NCBI GenBank assembly: GCA_028386065.3
Contig: JAKUCV010002051.1
Location: forward strand, 32,866 to 96,865
Reading direction: 5' to 3'
DNA: 64,000 nt
Origin: Turnera subulata
Taxonomy: Eukaryota > Streptophyta > Magnoliopsida > Malpighiales > Passifloraceae
The notes beneath the pieces were generated by a model, which made no database searches, had not been told where the DNA came from, and worked only from the letters and a program-made list of their open reading frames with translations. The translations under genes were made by a program, and so were the position numbers. This document shows, piece after piece, positions 9,913 through 21,176 of this stretch. Each line of letters starts with the position of its first letter. Within the stretch, counting starts at the first letter, position 1.

Positions 9913-11521
9913 GGAGGTCCGAGTCCAGCTACAAGACGTTAAAGAAGCGCTGCGTGGGAGGCAAACCACGATTCTTTCCCTTATTCCGCAAATAAAAGCA
10001 GCAAGTTCAGGTTCCTTTAGTTCTTTTGTTATTTCAATTTATTTTCTTTTAAAAATTTTTGGTCCGCAAGTTCATTTTTTGCTAAATATGATTGCTGCCC
10101 CTGTTTTGATTTTTGGACTTTTCTAGTCTATTTTTGTGCAGTGAGGACACTGCAAGTTTTAAGTTTGGGGTGGCTATACTTTCAGCATAGTGGTTGCGGC
10201 CTTTTATTTCTTTTTAGCTTTCTTAGCATGATAATAAGTAATTTTCTTCAGTTTATTTTTCTTTTTTTTTTGTTTGAATAAATTTTTGCAAGTTACAGAT
10301 GAACCCGTTGGGCTTAATTGGGCCCAATCTGACCCAAGTACAAGGATTTCTCTGAGTTTCCACGTTCGAGTCTCGTGTCCACTTGCATGAATAGTGGGGA
10401 TGAGTTCCCAAATGGCCGAGTTACGCTTGTTGGTAAATTTTTCTAATTGGTTTCAATTCGCTTCTAAACTCTTGACTTTGTTTGTTTTTGTTTAAACACA
10501 TTTGGCATAAATCTTTTGCGTCTTAAAACAGGTTCACAACTCGATCAATGCAAAATTATTACAAGGGTTGTTTTTCAGGGATAGGATTAAGGCATTCTTT
10601 CGCAGCCTACACAAACCATATAGCCTACCCATGTATATACATTTACCTTTGTAAACCACTTCGAGCCTTTTTTCTGATAGCCATTTTTTGTTCGTAAACC
10701 CACATTCACCACCTATACCCTTTGAACCTATGGCTATCACCATATTTTTCATAGACATTTACCCATGTGCATTTGCCCGAATTCATCTTTCGTTAACATA
10801 TGCCTAACATCAAGAAAAGTGGTGGTTCATCTACACACGGGCACAACACAAGCAGCCTGTGTCGACGTTGGAGAGATCATTTGCCTTTGCTTAAAAAAAA
10901 AAAAAAAAGAGAGAGAGATACTTCACAGAAAAAAAAAAAAAGAAAAAGAAATGATGCATCTTGCAAAAAAAAAAAAGAAAAGAAAATAAAGAAGGCAACA
11001 CACAAAAAAAAAAAACTCTCCATGACGCCCACAATGTTCTTTAGAACCATTACGAAGACACCTTGCATGGCTATGTTACGGTAAGATTCTACTTTTGGGC
11101 ATTTGCATCTTTTGAATTCCTTTATCCCTTTCTTTCTTAAACATAACCCAAGCCTCATTTCAATCCGAATAAAGACCTTTTGATCCCTATAAATCTATCC
11201 TTGTCATTAGTGGAGATCGGGAAGTGAATCTGCATATTTGATCCCATTTTTGATTTTATAATTGCCAAATTTATTATTACTAGCAAATAAAGAGGAAAGT
11301 TGTGAATTAGAATCAATGGGATTAATTGCCTAACAAAGTGCATATTCGGACCATCTTGCCACCTTTTCTCACGATTCTTGCAGGTTGGATACCGATGCTT
11401 CCTTTTTGATAATTAGAGACTTTCCATGTAACTTTTGTTGATTGGGTTGCATTGATTCTAATGGGTAAGACGTTTTCATTCTGATTTTTCAAGATAATTG
11501 CTTGCGGACAAGCAAAATTCT
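9913..11521 (+). other. 3' non-coding region of element B
   Basis: Begins with GAAGCGCTGCGTGGGAGGCAA, also seen after pol in H and J. It then has the Athila-type block GAGGACACTGC...TAAGTTTGGGGTGG at 10143-10170, an early duplicate of the terminal purine tract. A-rich runs mixed with AAAG and GAGA lie at 10890-11015. There is no ATHILA-type extra ORF like that of element H. Open frames here are lysine-rich artefacts of the A runs. Confidence 0.65.
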
Positions 11522-11534
11522 AAGTTTGGGGTGG
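11522..11534 (+). other. Polypurine tract of element B
   Basis: AAGTTTGGGGTGG directly before the 3' LTR start at 11535. This is the expected site of second-strand priming. Confidence 0.75.
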
Positions 11535-13193
11535 TGATGAGTACGCATTTTGCACTCACTTCACGGGTTCTTTCAACGTTTTTAGCTTGCAAAATATTTA
11601 TTTATTTTATTTATCCGTCTTGTTTTAGTGTTTTGCTTCCTTTTACCTTTATATTTCCTTTTTCTTCAGGTTTTAACATTTTTATAGAATTTAGAAATAA
11701 AAGCTTGATTTTTCGGAGAAGATGTGCAGTCCCAGCATGGGCTGCCCATGCGAACTGTTTCAGCATGGGCAACCTACGCACATGTGGCAAGACAAGATGA
11801 AGCCCAGGATCATGATGAAGCCCAGGATCATGATGGGCCCAAGGTTCCTTACAAGAACAGCCTAGGATCATAATGGACCCATTCATGTTGGCCCAAAGTC
11901 CATTGTCATGAAGAAAAGAAGAAGGAAGCAAAAGCCCAACATGAAGGCATTGTTGTTCACGTGAAAGCTCATCCATTTGCTCCCAAAATGCATTTGATTT
12001 AGCTGATGTCATCCAAGACTTGGTCCAGAAGCATGTGGCTTCATTTGCAGGAAGCAAGCTCCCACTCACATTGCATGGAAAAGTGGAGGGAAGGAGGTTG
12101 TTCTGTTGGCTAATTTTGGAGGGAAGAAGTGGTCCACCACTTCCTATTTTTGGCGCAAAGTGGGGAGGCCACACATGCTCCTCCTTTGTCTCTTTTGGAA
12201 CATAATTTCCAACCACACATCATACTCTCCCTTCACTATATAAAGGACCACACTAGAAGACAAAGATATGAAGTTCTACATCCAACTCAAATTGGCAAAA
12301 ATCACAAGTAGCTTAGGATTTGTACTTCCTTTTGTTACTTTGTAATTCCTAGTTGGCTGTAGCTTTTGGAAGTTTCTTAGCTTGGAGATTTGTCTCTTTT
12401 GGTTCAAGGTTGCCTCTAATTTCTTTTGTAAGTTTGCTCTTGAATTAATTATGTTGAATTATTTCCAAGTAATTGTTATTTTCTTTAAAGCTATGTCTTG
12501 CTAGAATTCTTGTCTAGGATTAGGGGTTGAACTTGTTAATGTTTCCATGCACATTTAATTAAAATTTTATTTCTCTATTTATTCTCTTATAATCCGGTAA
12601 TGAAACTTCACTATGTTAATTGACTGGCCATCGTTTAGCATAAATTTATAGTAGGAAACATTAAGTGACAGCGTCGTTTGCCTATAGAAAAACATTAACC
12701 GGACTTCAAAACCCGACCTGGAGGGAGGCGTACTTTTTATTGGAGATTAAGTAGGTAAATTTCTTAATGCTCTTAGTTTATTTCATCACTTGCAAATGGA
12801 TAGTGGACGTAAACTAGGAAGGGATTTTACGGCACTACGAGAGTAGGTTATCGATCTAGCTTAGATTTACCGTTTCTTTTAAGAGAGTTTATTTTCAAAA
12901 TTAATTCATAGATTTTACATAGGCTAGCTATGTGGTGACAGAACATGGTTTGCTTATGTTGAGCTTAATTGCATGGAAATGTTGGCAAGGAATTCCCCGA
13001 AGTCCTATATATTTAATATTATTGAATTTTAATCATTTTTATTTGCTTTAATTTTCCGATTCAAACATCAATCCTCAACATTATTTATTTCTCTAGATAA
13101 TCATAAGTTGCTTAGTTGAATAGTACTTAACAAAAATCCCTGTGAGATGACCTTGGTACTACAACAACCCCGTATACTTGCGGGAAGCTATCA
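11535..13193 (+). repeat. 3' LTR of element B
   Basis: 1659 bp, same ends as the 5' LTR, with a TATA box at 12237. It is followed by CAACA, matching the five bases before the 5' LTR. Confidence 0.92.
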
Positions 13194-14595
13194 CAACATA
13201 ATAAGAGAACACATAATTTGGCTCTCATCCCGTTGTCAAACCGAGACTACCTACATACTCGTGTGACCGGGGTCAAAGCCATGTAGTTCTAACATGGATT
13301 CATACAACAATCAAAACAACATCATCAATAGTATCATAGCAACAGGTATCAGCAGCAAAATTAGAGATTCAAAAGGGTTAGGGGTTACCTCTTTAAGCCC
13401 TCCTCTAGCTCTGCATTTTACACTCCTTAACAGAGTCTTGGCCCGACTTCAAATAGCAAATTAATATAGAAGGAGGCCAAATCAGCGTCTGGCATCGACA
13501 ACAAAGTTTTAGATGCTTCTTTTAGCTTTCCGGAGGCACAAAGAATTCTACAATATGACGTCTATAGCCCGAGATATTGCAATTTTTCCAAGACTACACA
13601 GAGAGGAACTCTCCTCTCGGGTTTGCAACTTCTCCAAGAATTTGGTTTGATTGGCCTCCTTTCTTGCACTCCTCTTCATCTCCTCTCACCACTGACTTGT
13701 TGCTACTCCTCTCCACAAGATTTCTCCAGAGTAACTGCTACTAAGAAGTTTTCTAAGCCTAGAGAAGAAGAGTTTTCCCTAGGTTTCAAACCTATAGTGT
13801 GTAGAGAATAATTCTAATCTGTATCCTCAATTGTAAATAATAAGAGGTCTATTTATAGCGTTCAGGGGACCAAGGGCCATGCCAATAATTGAATGGTCGA
13901 GATTGAACCCCCTAAATCTATCGGTTAAGAGCTAGAATTTCGAAAAAGAGAAAAAAAAAAATCAGGAACGTTCGACCGCCATTGCCCTGTCAGTCATGCC
14001 GTGACGTCAGCTAGGGCCTGGCGGTCATCCCTTTCATGTCCGCCGATCATGGCAGTCATGTCTCCATGTCCGCCACTAACTGGGCAGTTTTTCCTGTTTT
14101 GTGAATTTTCCTCCTCTAATCCGGTTCCTAGTTGGTTTTCACGCCCTCTAGAATATTCCCTGACCTATAAAACACCCTAAACTTGTCTCCTACTCCACTA
14201 CTTTTCATATTTATCAACTACACATCAAATTATTTCATTTCTAATAAAATACCATAAAAATACAAAATGGACAAAATATATATTTAATCCCTAAAATTAC
14301 AAAAAAATAGGATTAAATTGGGCTACAGGCAATGCGTTTAAATGGGCTGCCACTGCTTGAGAATCAATGTTTTATTAGCTTAAACTTAATATTTATTTCC
14401 AACGAAAATTAAATAAATAACAAAGGGGAAAAAATAAGTAAGAAGAATTAAGTAAATAAAATACCCTTATTCTATCACATTCAAATCACAAATATATTCA
14501 AGCCATCAATCAAATCATCTCATTAATTAAAGACATAAACACATTCATAATTCAAAATAATATAATAAATCATGGGTCAATTTTGCGTGTTCACA
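13194..14595 (-). repeat. Tat LTR C, right fragment
   Basis: Continues LTR C after element B and ends in GTGTTCACA at 14595, the outer edge of a minus-oriented Tat LTR. A minus-strand TATAAATA lies at 13850-13857. No purine tract or primer site follows 14595, so this is the outer end of a 5' or solo LTR. The first 100 bp after element B overlap, in LTR coordinates, with the 5360-5451 fragment; see findings. Confidence 0.75.
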
Positions 14596-15123
14596 CAAAC
14601 TTGGGTGGCAATTCCTTGTTTGTAGACAACTAAGAGAACACTAAGAACAGTGTGTGCCAAGTACATCTTGTGAGTTTGTCTGGATTTGTGATGATTACTT
14701 CCCGAGGAAGGGCTCGATCTTGTGAAGAAAGAAGAGAATCAAACGAGAGCGAAGCTTTCACGTCCCAAAAAAATAGACATCGTTCACAAATCAAGCCTGT
14801 TCTCATGAAAGGAGCGAAATGGACATACTTAGTTCAAAGTGCGAATACCGTACAAGCATATTTTGTCTATGGTTGCTGGGTTTTAAGTGAGACCGCTTGT
14901 GACTTCTCCAGTTTATATTTGGGAATATGTTTGGAATGATGGTTCTTTGGGAAGCGGTTAATTCTTCTATCCCGAGAATCATCGAATCGGTTCTCTCCAC
15001 TTGAATTAAGCTAGATCATGCATTTGGGAAGAATCTTTACAAGTTGCAGGCCATCGAATTCAAGCTACGGCCACGAGGGCGATATCCCCGCCGGACAAAG
15101 TGGGCCGCGGCGCAGTGCTCACA
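14596..15123 (+). repeat. 3' end of the 5' LTR of element E (remnant)
   Basis: Sequence of low coding potential ending GCAGTGCTCACA, immediately followed by a decayed primer site. That position defines it as the end of a plus-oriented LTR. Its beginning was displaced, probably by the insertion of LTR C, whose edge is at 14595. A 95-codon open frame at 14652-14939 has no recognisable motif and I do not treat it as a gene. Confidence 0.5.
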
Positions 15124-15129
15124 AAAAAT

Positions 15130-15147
15130 TAGCGACTCCACTATGGA
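15130..15147 (+). other. Degenerate tRNA-Arg primer binding site (element E)
   Basis: TAGCGACTCCACTATGGA differs at three positions from TGGCGACTCCACTGGGGA. It lies six bases after the LTR end. Confidence 0.65.
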
Positions 15148-15249
15148 GAAAAGTTCTACTTCTTTCGAAGGACAGAACGAGATGAAAAGGATTCTAGGAT
15201 GCAAACTCCAATTTGTATTTTGTTCATAATTTTTTTTATCGTATGCCAG

Positions 15250-17172
15250 TATGAAGACCCGACCCAAAATCACTTGGGCCTCCTCACCCATTCCTTACAC
15301 CTTCTTCTTTATCAACACCCGATATCTTCAGAGTCGCCACCCGAATTATAGGGAAAAATTCGGGAAAAACCTTTTCATGACTCCGTTTTAAGGCAACCAG
15401 TTAGCGAACCAAAGATATCGGGCCCGGGGGTTCATCACGGATGGGAGACGGGCCCGGGGGTTCATCACGGATGGGAGATGTTAGGCACCCATCCGTGTTG
15501 GGGGCGAGACTTTGTGCAATTGATGAACATGAGTATGCCTAGTGCAAGTATGTGTAGTATGGAAACAAATCATGTAAGGAAAAAAAATTGGATCGGAACA
15601 AAAAGAGAAAATAAAATAATTAGGCTTGAGTCTCCACCACTAGAGACCACCTACGTACCCCAGTGACTGGGTTCAAAGCCCATGTAGCTCTTGTTCATGG
15701 CATCACAACATTTACATCATCAATATCACCATCAAAACCTCAACAAATAATAAACACAACAAGGTTTAGTGTTATCTTTTATAGCCCTCCTCTAGCTCGT
15801 TGGTTTGGGTTGAATTGTGCACCCACTTTCTTCCTGTTCCTTAGCTCAATCTTTGATCCCCTCTTGGTCTATCTTTGCTGCCTCTTTAATGGTGTTACCC
15901 ACGAAATTCCTCCAGAGTTCCTGCCTATAAAAAGGTTTTCTAGCCTTGGAGAAGTAGAGTTTCTCCAAGCAAATAAAGCTTTTGAGGGTGTGTGTTTAAT
16001 GAGTGATTTTTTTTTTGATGAAACGATTGTATTTTATTGAAACATGTGGTATTACACGAGAACAAACCCAGTCATCCAAGAGATGACTAGATTCCTGCTC
16101 ATATGCCCTACAAAGCCCCTAACCCTTCTGCGTTATACATACTTAAGCTTACAAATTGGACCTTGCCACGACTTAACACAGTCCGAAGATAAAAAAATTG
16201 GTGCAAGATCATATGGAAACTCCGGATTGTTCGCCTTAATCCACGAAAAAGATCTCTGTAATGAGTGATTGATCCCATGAAATGTGAGTGGAGGGTCCTA
16301 TTTATAGTGCTCAGGGGTGTATAGGGGCGTGAACCTGCTTAATGACCAAGGTTTCAGCCAAAAATCTTGGCCAAAACCGTGTAGAATCAAATTAAGGGCA
16401 AAAATCGGGAAAATCAGGCAATCTGGGCATGCATGACCGCCAGGGCCAGCGGTCATGTGCTGGATGGCCGCCATGGCTAGCAGTCATAGGCTCCATGACC
16501 GCCAGGGCCGGCGGTCATCCCGCCATGGCCACCCGGCACCTCTACGTTTCCCTGTTCTTTCTGTTTTCGCGCCCGGTTTCCCCTAATTCCTCTCTGATTT
16601 GATTCCACCGTGTAATTAACCCCTAATCAACCCAGAATCACCTCTTTTCTTGATTAGTACTTCCCCCAATCATCTCCTACTTGATTGATTACACATTAAG
16701 TCCCCATTTCATGCCCAAATCATACCAAAAACACTTTTACTACTAAGGGATGATTTAACTATGATTTTCTATGAAAATCAGAGCTAAAATTAGTCTGCAA
16801 GTAATGTGTTTACGGGCTGCTCAACTCTGGAAGGTCCACATTTTATTAACTTAGGCCCTCAAATTCATACTTAGCCTAAAAATAAATCATCTCATTGTAA
16901 GTGGGTTAAAATAAACAAGACAGCCCAAATGAATAAAATGGGATATTATTTTGATGAACTAGGCTTTAGTATATTCTTGTCTAAAGATTAAATCATCTCA
17001 TTAATCCTAAGGTCCAAATATATAAATCCCAATTCATAAATAATACATTCCACTAAAGTAAATTCCAAGTGTGCCTTAGCCAAAGACCAAATCATCTTAT
17101 TATTCTTATGGTTTGAGCACCCCTAAAATCTAAATTAGAGGAATATTCGTGGGTCAAATTTGGATGTTCACA
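15250..17172 (-). repeat. 3' LTR of element D
   Basis: 1923 bp including a 251-bp LINE insertion. The outer terminus reads TATGAAGACCC instead of TGTGAAGACCC, a single G-to-A change in the terminal dinucleotide. The inner edge ends GGATGTTCACA at 17172, followed by the purine tract on the minus strand. A 29-30 bp block (GGGCCCGGGGGTTCATCACG...) is duplicated in tandem at about 15420-15479. A minus-strand TATAAATA lies at 16299-16306. Confidence 0.9.
16009..16259 (-). mobile_element. 5'-truncated LINE (L1-type) insertion
   Basis: A 251-bp insert interrupts the D 3' LTR relative to LTR F. It starts with a T-run (a poly-A tail on the minus strand) and is flanked by the exact repeat TAATGAGTGATT (15997-16008 and 16259-16270; the first base is shared by insert edge and repeat). 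Poly-A, a long variable target duplication and 5' truncation are the signature of target-primed insertion. On the minus strand the first part is open (WIKANNPEFPYDL) up to a stop, resembling the end of a LINE ORF2, then a short 3' UTR. A SINE is the alternative. Confidence 0.8.
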
Positions 17173-17182
17173 GATGCCCCTC
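17173..17182 (-). other. Polypurine tract of element D
   Basis: On the minus strand GAGGGGCATC sits immediately before the LTR start TGTGAACATCC. This fixes 15250-17172 as the 3' LTR. Confidence 0.75.
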
Positions 17183-17289
17183 GTTGATGAGTCCTTAGGA
17201 ACTAAGGATGAAACAACGCAAGAAAAAAAACGACCAAATTTGAGTGAACTGATGTGTGTGGTGTGTGTCCATGGTTGCAGCCCCCATGC

Positions 17290-17545
17290 TCCACTTCAGG
17301 AATCATCTCATCCTGAAGGTTGTCTATTGCATTCAATCATCGCATCCCGGGGTTTTGAAAATTATTTCATCCCATGATTGTTGGTTGCCGGGAATCATCT
17401 CATCCCGGGGTTTTGGGAATCATCTCATCCCATGATTGTTGGTTGTCGGGAATCATCTCATCCTGGGGTTTTGGGAATCATCTCATCCTAAGGTTGTGAT
17501 AGAATCATCTCATCTATCAGGTCGTCAGCAAAGAATCATCTCATC
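17290..17545. repeat. Minisatellite with GGAATCATCTCATCC core
   Basis: About nine variants of GGAATCATCTCATCC alternate with spacers such as CGGGGTTTTGG and ATGATTGTTGGTTGCC, giving a mixed 28- and 57-bp periodicity. It lies in the 3' non-coding part of element D. Confidence 0.85.
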
Positions 17546-17579
17546 TTTGCTAACTAGGGATTTTATCGTCCTCTCTAGG

Positions 17580-18130
17580 GAACAAGAATTGCGGGAGCCC
17601 CGTCCCGGCTTTGGGATAATTGTCCCAAGGTTTGTAGGAGCCATGTCCTGGCTTTGGGATATATGTCCGAAGGTTTGTGGAAGCCACGTCCCGGTAATGG
17701 GATACCTGTCCCTCTGGTCTCTTGTCTCACGATTTACAGGTGCTTGGTTCCAACTTTGGGATATTTGTCCCTCGGTTTTCTGTCATGTTTAGTATTAGCT
17801 TAGGGATATTTGTCCCCCAAAGTTTTGAGATATCTATCCCTTGGCTTTCTCTCAAGTCTGGTCTCTACCATCTCTTAGTTTGTGGGAGCTAGGTCCCGGC
17901 TTTAGGTTTTATCATCTCTGGTTTTCTCTCATCTTACGGTTTGCGGGAATCGGGTCCCGACTTTGGGTGTGCTCTCCTGGTTTTCTCCTGTGTCGGTAGT
18001 TTTCTAGGTCTTTTCATGTTTGGATTCTCTTTGCTCTTGGTTTTGCAGGTGCTAGGTCCCGGCTTTAGTTTGTGTCATTCATAGCTCAGTTTTCTCATTT
18101 CTCCGTTTTGGGATGTCTGTTTCTCGGTTT
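17580..18130. repeat. Second degenerate minisatellite (TTTGGGATATTTGTCC type)
   Basis: Repeated segments of about 50-60 bp built from a GGGAGCCNNGTCCCGGCTTTGGG part and a GATATNTGTCCCTCGGTTTTCTGTC part. There are roughly eight recognisable but diverged units up to about 18130. The sequence resembles the variable tandem repeats known from 3' untranslated regions of Tat/Ogre elements. Confidence 0.7.
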
Positions 18131-19054
18131 TCTGTCAGGGCTGGGCAGTCTTCCCGCCATGACCGCCAGTTCTTGGGCAGGTTTAAATGCCCCATTTCCT
18201 TTCTTTTTCTTTTTATTTCACTCAAAGATCCTCCAAAGTGCCGAAAACTCTCAAATTTCTCCTCCCCAATACCCATCAAATATTCTAAAACCTCTCCAAA
18301 ACTCTCCTAACCCCCATCCATGACATCAACATCTTCTAATCCCCCAAAATCGTGCGAAGAATACATGAAGAAATATGTCCCAAAATCCAATCCGGAGGAA
18401 AACAAAAGCTTGTTGTTGAAATCCCCTAACAGGAACATTTCTTCTCAAATCCCCTAACAGGCACATTTCTTCTCAAATTCCCATGGTTCAAGTAAGTGAT
18501 CCCTAACACAAAAACTCATTGAAATTCCATTTTAATTGAAATTTGAGTTTATGCCCATATGCCCCTTAAATTCGAATTTCTGCGGTGCATGTTGTATTTT
18601 ATTGTTTAGAAATGCTTCTAGGATGTCTATAATGCTTCCCCACATGCATATTTCAAGGATTGAACACAAGAAATCACAATTTGAAGTTTTGCCAATTTGG
18701 GGTTTTAGGGTCCTTGGCGAATTTTGATGCTTCGGGATGATTCACATGTTGTTTTGTTGATGTGAATGCATATAATTGATATTGGGTGACTGGGTATGGA
18801 TGGGCTTGTCTTAAGTTTGGCCAATTTTGTACTTCACTGGAGTGGTTTTGTGAATTTCTTGTGTCTTGAGCCGTAAATAAAACTGTGTTTTAATGCTGCA
18901 AAATACGATATAAGTGTGCAATCCCATCCCCATGATGCATGTCTTGATGTATGTGTGTTTGGTTTGGCTTTGCCGAGCCTGAGTTGGCGTGAGCATTGAT
19001 CTTTTTTGGCATATCTACACAAGATTCTAAGGATCGGCAGTAGAGCCATGCTGG
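18131..19054 (+). other. Upstream region of the antisense PMD gene in element D
   Basis: Contains a pyrimidine-rich stretch (18195-18318) resembling a plant 5' UTR, then an ATG at 18319 opening 45 codons (MTSTSSNPPKSCEEYMKKYV). This could be a first exon of the downstream gene, but I cannot verify splice sites. The rest, to 19054, shows no coding signal. Confidence 0.35.
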
Positions 19055-21176
19055 GGCCAATACCCGTCATCTGGTCCTCACCCATGTGAAGAAGAACAAA
19101 CCCGTCCAGGGAATCATCAAGAGAGTTGGACTGTGGGATTGTTTTAGCACTTTTCGAGGGGACAAGGTTGATTTGCAGGCAGTGTCAGCTCTAGGTGAGA
19201 GGTGGTAGGACACCACCAACACTTTTCATCTTGCCTACGGGAAGATGACGATGACACCCTCAGATTTTTCTCATATTACCGGACTACGATTCTACGGTTC
19301 ACCGGTCGTGACCAACAGTTAGGTATTGACCACTTTAAGGAGCTGGTTGATCTTGCACCTCAATGGGTTCGTCTAGGTGAGGTGTCACCCAAGTGGCTAC
19401 TGGATTCCTTGTTGGACAATCAATATCCTATGACATCTAAGCAACGAGCCTGGGGCTTGATCTTGGTGAGCATGAACAAGACCCTCTTCGCAACAGGTAG
19501 TGATCGGGTTCGATGTGACATGCTGGCGTCGCTCGTCAATCTGGAGAGACCAAGGATTGACTGGGCATCGGCGGGCTTTGCAAATGCTTATCAAGAGATG
19601 ATCAACTTTTCTCGAGTCACTGCCAAGTACTTCTATGGCTCAGCTTGGTTATCTTATGTTGGTTATCCTCATCTTCTGCGTCCTATTTAGTTAACCCTTT
19701 ACCCATTTTGACCAAATGACTGTAACAGGTGTAGAGCCAGGAATACCTTGGATTGTCTGCTCCAAAGTTGCCAACAGATGTGGAGATGTGGCCCGTTTCT
19801 CTATGCTGGAGTTCTTAGAATCGCGACGCTCGGCACCATGCTCATGACCGAGAGTGGGCTGGCATCATATAGATCGGGCCGCCATGTCGGGCCAGGTACC
19901 TTTCCTTCATTATCATCGTTTATCTTTTCTGAATTCACTCAAGTTTTTCTTACCGAATATTGGTTGGCAAATCCGATTTTCCCCTTTTGCAACTTACCAG
20001 GACAAGTTCTCGGGGAATGATGACTGGGTTTTTGTGATGGACCAGTGTCGGTGTTTGACCAAGTACCCTGAGATACGGGTGTGGTACCTCGGAGATCGCG
20101 TTTGCGCTCAGACCAAAGGGGAACCATGGATACCGTCTGATCCATCGATCTCCATGCGGGATATCAATGAACGGGGCGAGGCTCTTGAGGGTGCCAATTG
20201 GATTGGCATGCTGATGACTTGACTAGCTTCGGTGACTACTCCTCCTTTATCAGCACATATTTGATGCGGCCTCTGACTACCCTAGACGCAGGGGGTTCAG
20301 TGACCAGCGCGGGCCCCTCTCAACAGAGTTTGGCTCCCAGAAAGAAGAAAACCACCAGGGCATCATCATCTAGGTCTAGGCCCGTCCTCCCAGCTTATGA
20401 GACCGATTATGAGTCCTTTGATGATGCTTACAGACGTTGTCGGGTGCCTTTTATCGAGGATCTCCCATCTGACTTCCCCTCTTTCCCAACTGATATTACC
20501 CTGGTACTTTTCCTGACCAACTCCCTAAATGCTTCTTTTTTCATAACTCGACTGATTTCTCCTATTGATGACAGGTCCCAGCCGCTGAGGTCTCCCGACT
20601 TTGGACATTTCTTGGGCGGGCGAGGGCGACCTTGACGGCCCAGACCATCCGGATACGGGAGTTGACTACTTGTGTTATGGAGGGTGGATGCTCCCGTCCT
20701 GTGCCACTTTCTCGGGATTATGAGTCCTTTGATGATGCTTACAGACATTGTCGGGTGCCTTTTATCGAGAATCTCCCATCTGACTTTCCCTTTTTCCCAA
20801 CTGATATTACCCTGGTACTTTTCCTGACCAACTCCCTAAATGCTTCTTTTTTCATAACTCGACTGATTTCTCCTATTGATGACAGGTCCCAGCCGCTGAG
20901 GTCTCCCGACTTTGGACATTTCTTGGGCGGGCGAGGGCGACTTTGATGGCTGAGGCCATCCGGATACGGGAGTTGACTACTTGTGTTATGGAGGGTGGAT
21001 GCTCTAGTCCTGTGCCACTTTCTTAGGATCCTCATCCTCCTAGGACCATTGTTCCTCCTGCTGCCACTCATCCGGTTCGCCATTTTGCTAACCATTCCTC
21101 GAATGATTCTAAGGATACCATCCAGAAACATACTCGACCGGCTCGTCAGGCTCGCGGTAAGAAGAGACGGACTTGA
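19055..21176 (+). pseudogene. Antisense ORF: plant mobile domain (PMD) protein, spliced, in element D
   Basis: Runs opposite to element D. The first recognisable exon reads LTHVKKNKPVQGIIKRVGLW, then ALGERW, a TAG, DTTNTFHLAYGKMTMTPSDF and HITGLRFYGSPV. This is the plant mobile domain pattern (RW...TNTFHL..GEMT.T..D...L.GL). After a frameshift near 19310 it continues as HFKELVDLAPQWVRLGEV and IDWASAGFANAYQEMINFSR. Introns are likely near 19690-19730, at about 19894-20000 (GTACCTTTCC to TTACCAG) and at 20504-20574. The C-terminal part is polar, contains an in-tandem 80-codon repeat, and ends in RPARQARGKKRRT, a nuclear-localisation-like tail, at 21176. PMD proteins occur in transposons and as host MAIN/MAIL genes. 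At least two stops and one frameshift mark it as decayed. Confidence 0.75.
20405..21026 (+). repeat. 311-bp tandem duplication containing an exon-intron-exon unit
   Basis: 20405-20715 and 20716-21026 are nearly identical. Each contains a 71-bp intron-like segment (20504-20574 in copy 1, GTACTTTTCC to GATGACAG). 311 minus 71 is 240 bases, exactly 80 codons, so the duplication keeps the reading frame only if the intron is removed. Copy 1 reads on into copy 2 (PVPLSRDYESFDDAYR). Copy 2 has a stop (TAG) where copy 1 has CGG. Confidence 0.9.

Larger units (their letters stand above)
5452..13193 (+). mobile_element. Element B: complete Athila-lineage retrotransposon with deleted pol
   Basis: 7742-bp element with two direct LTRs (5452-7089 and 11535-13193), a tRNA-Asp primer site, gag, protease, a scar in place of RT, RNase H and integrase, and a purine-rich tract AAGTTTGGGGTGG just before the 3' LTR. 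CAACA occurs on both sides (5447-5451 and 13194-13198), consistent with a 5-bp target duplication. LTR ends are TGATGAG to AGCTATCA. Lacking polymerase and integrase, it could have moved only with enzymes from a relative. Gag carries several stop codons. Confidence 0.9.

Noticed and set aside
10765..11084. Lysine-rich open frames (runs of KKKK)
   Set aside because: Artefacts of A-runs in the 3' untranslated region of element B.
14652..14939. 95-codon open frame
   Set aside because: No motif, no conservation evidence, and it lies in the presumed LTR remnant of element E.
17290..17545. Regularly spaced short repeats resembling a CRISPR array
   Set aside because: Plant retrotransposon context, repeats are variable, spacers are themselves repeated, and no cas genes exist. 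A minisatellite explains it.
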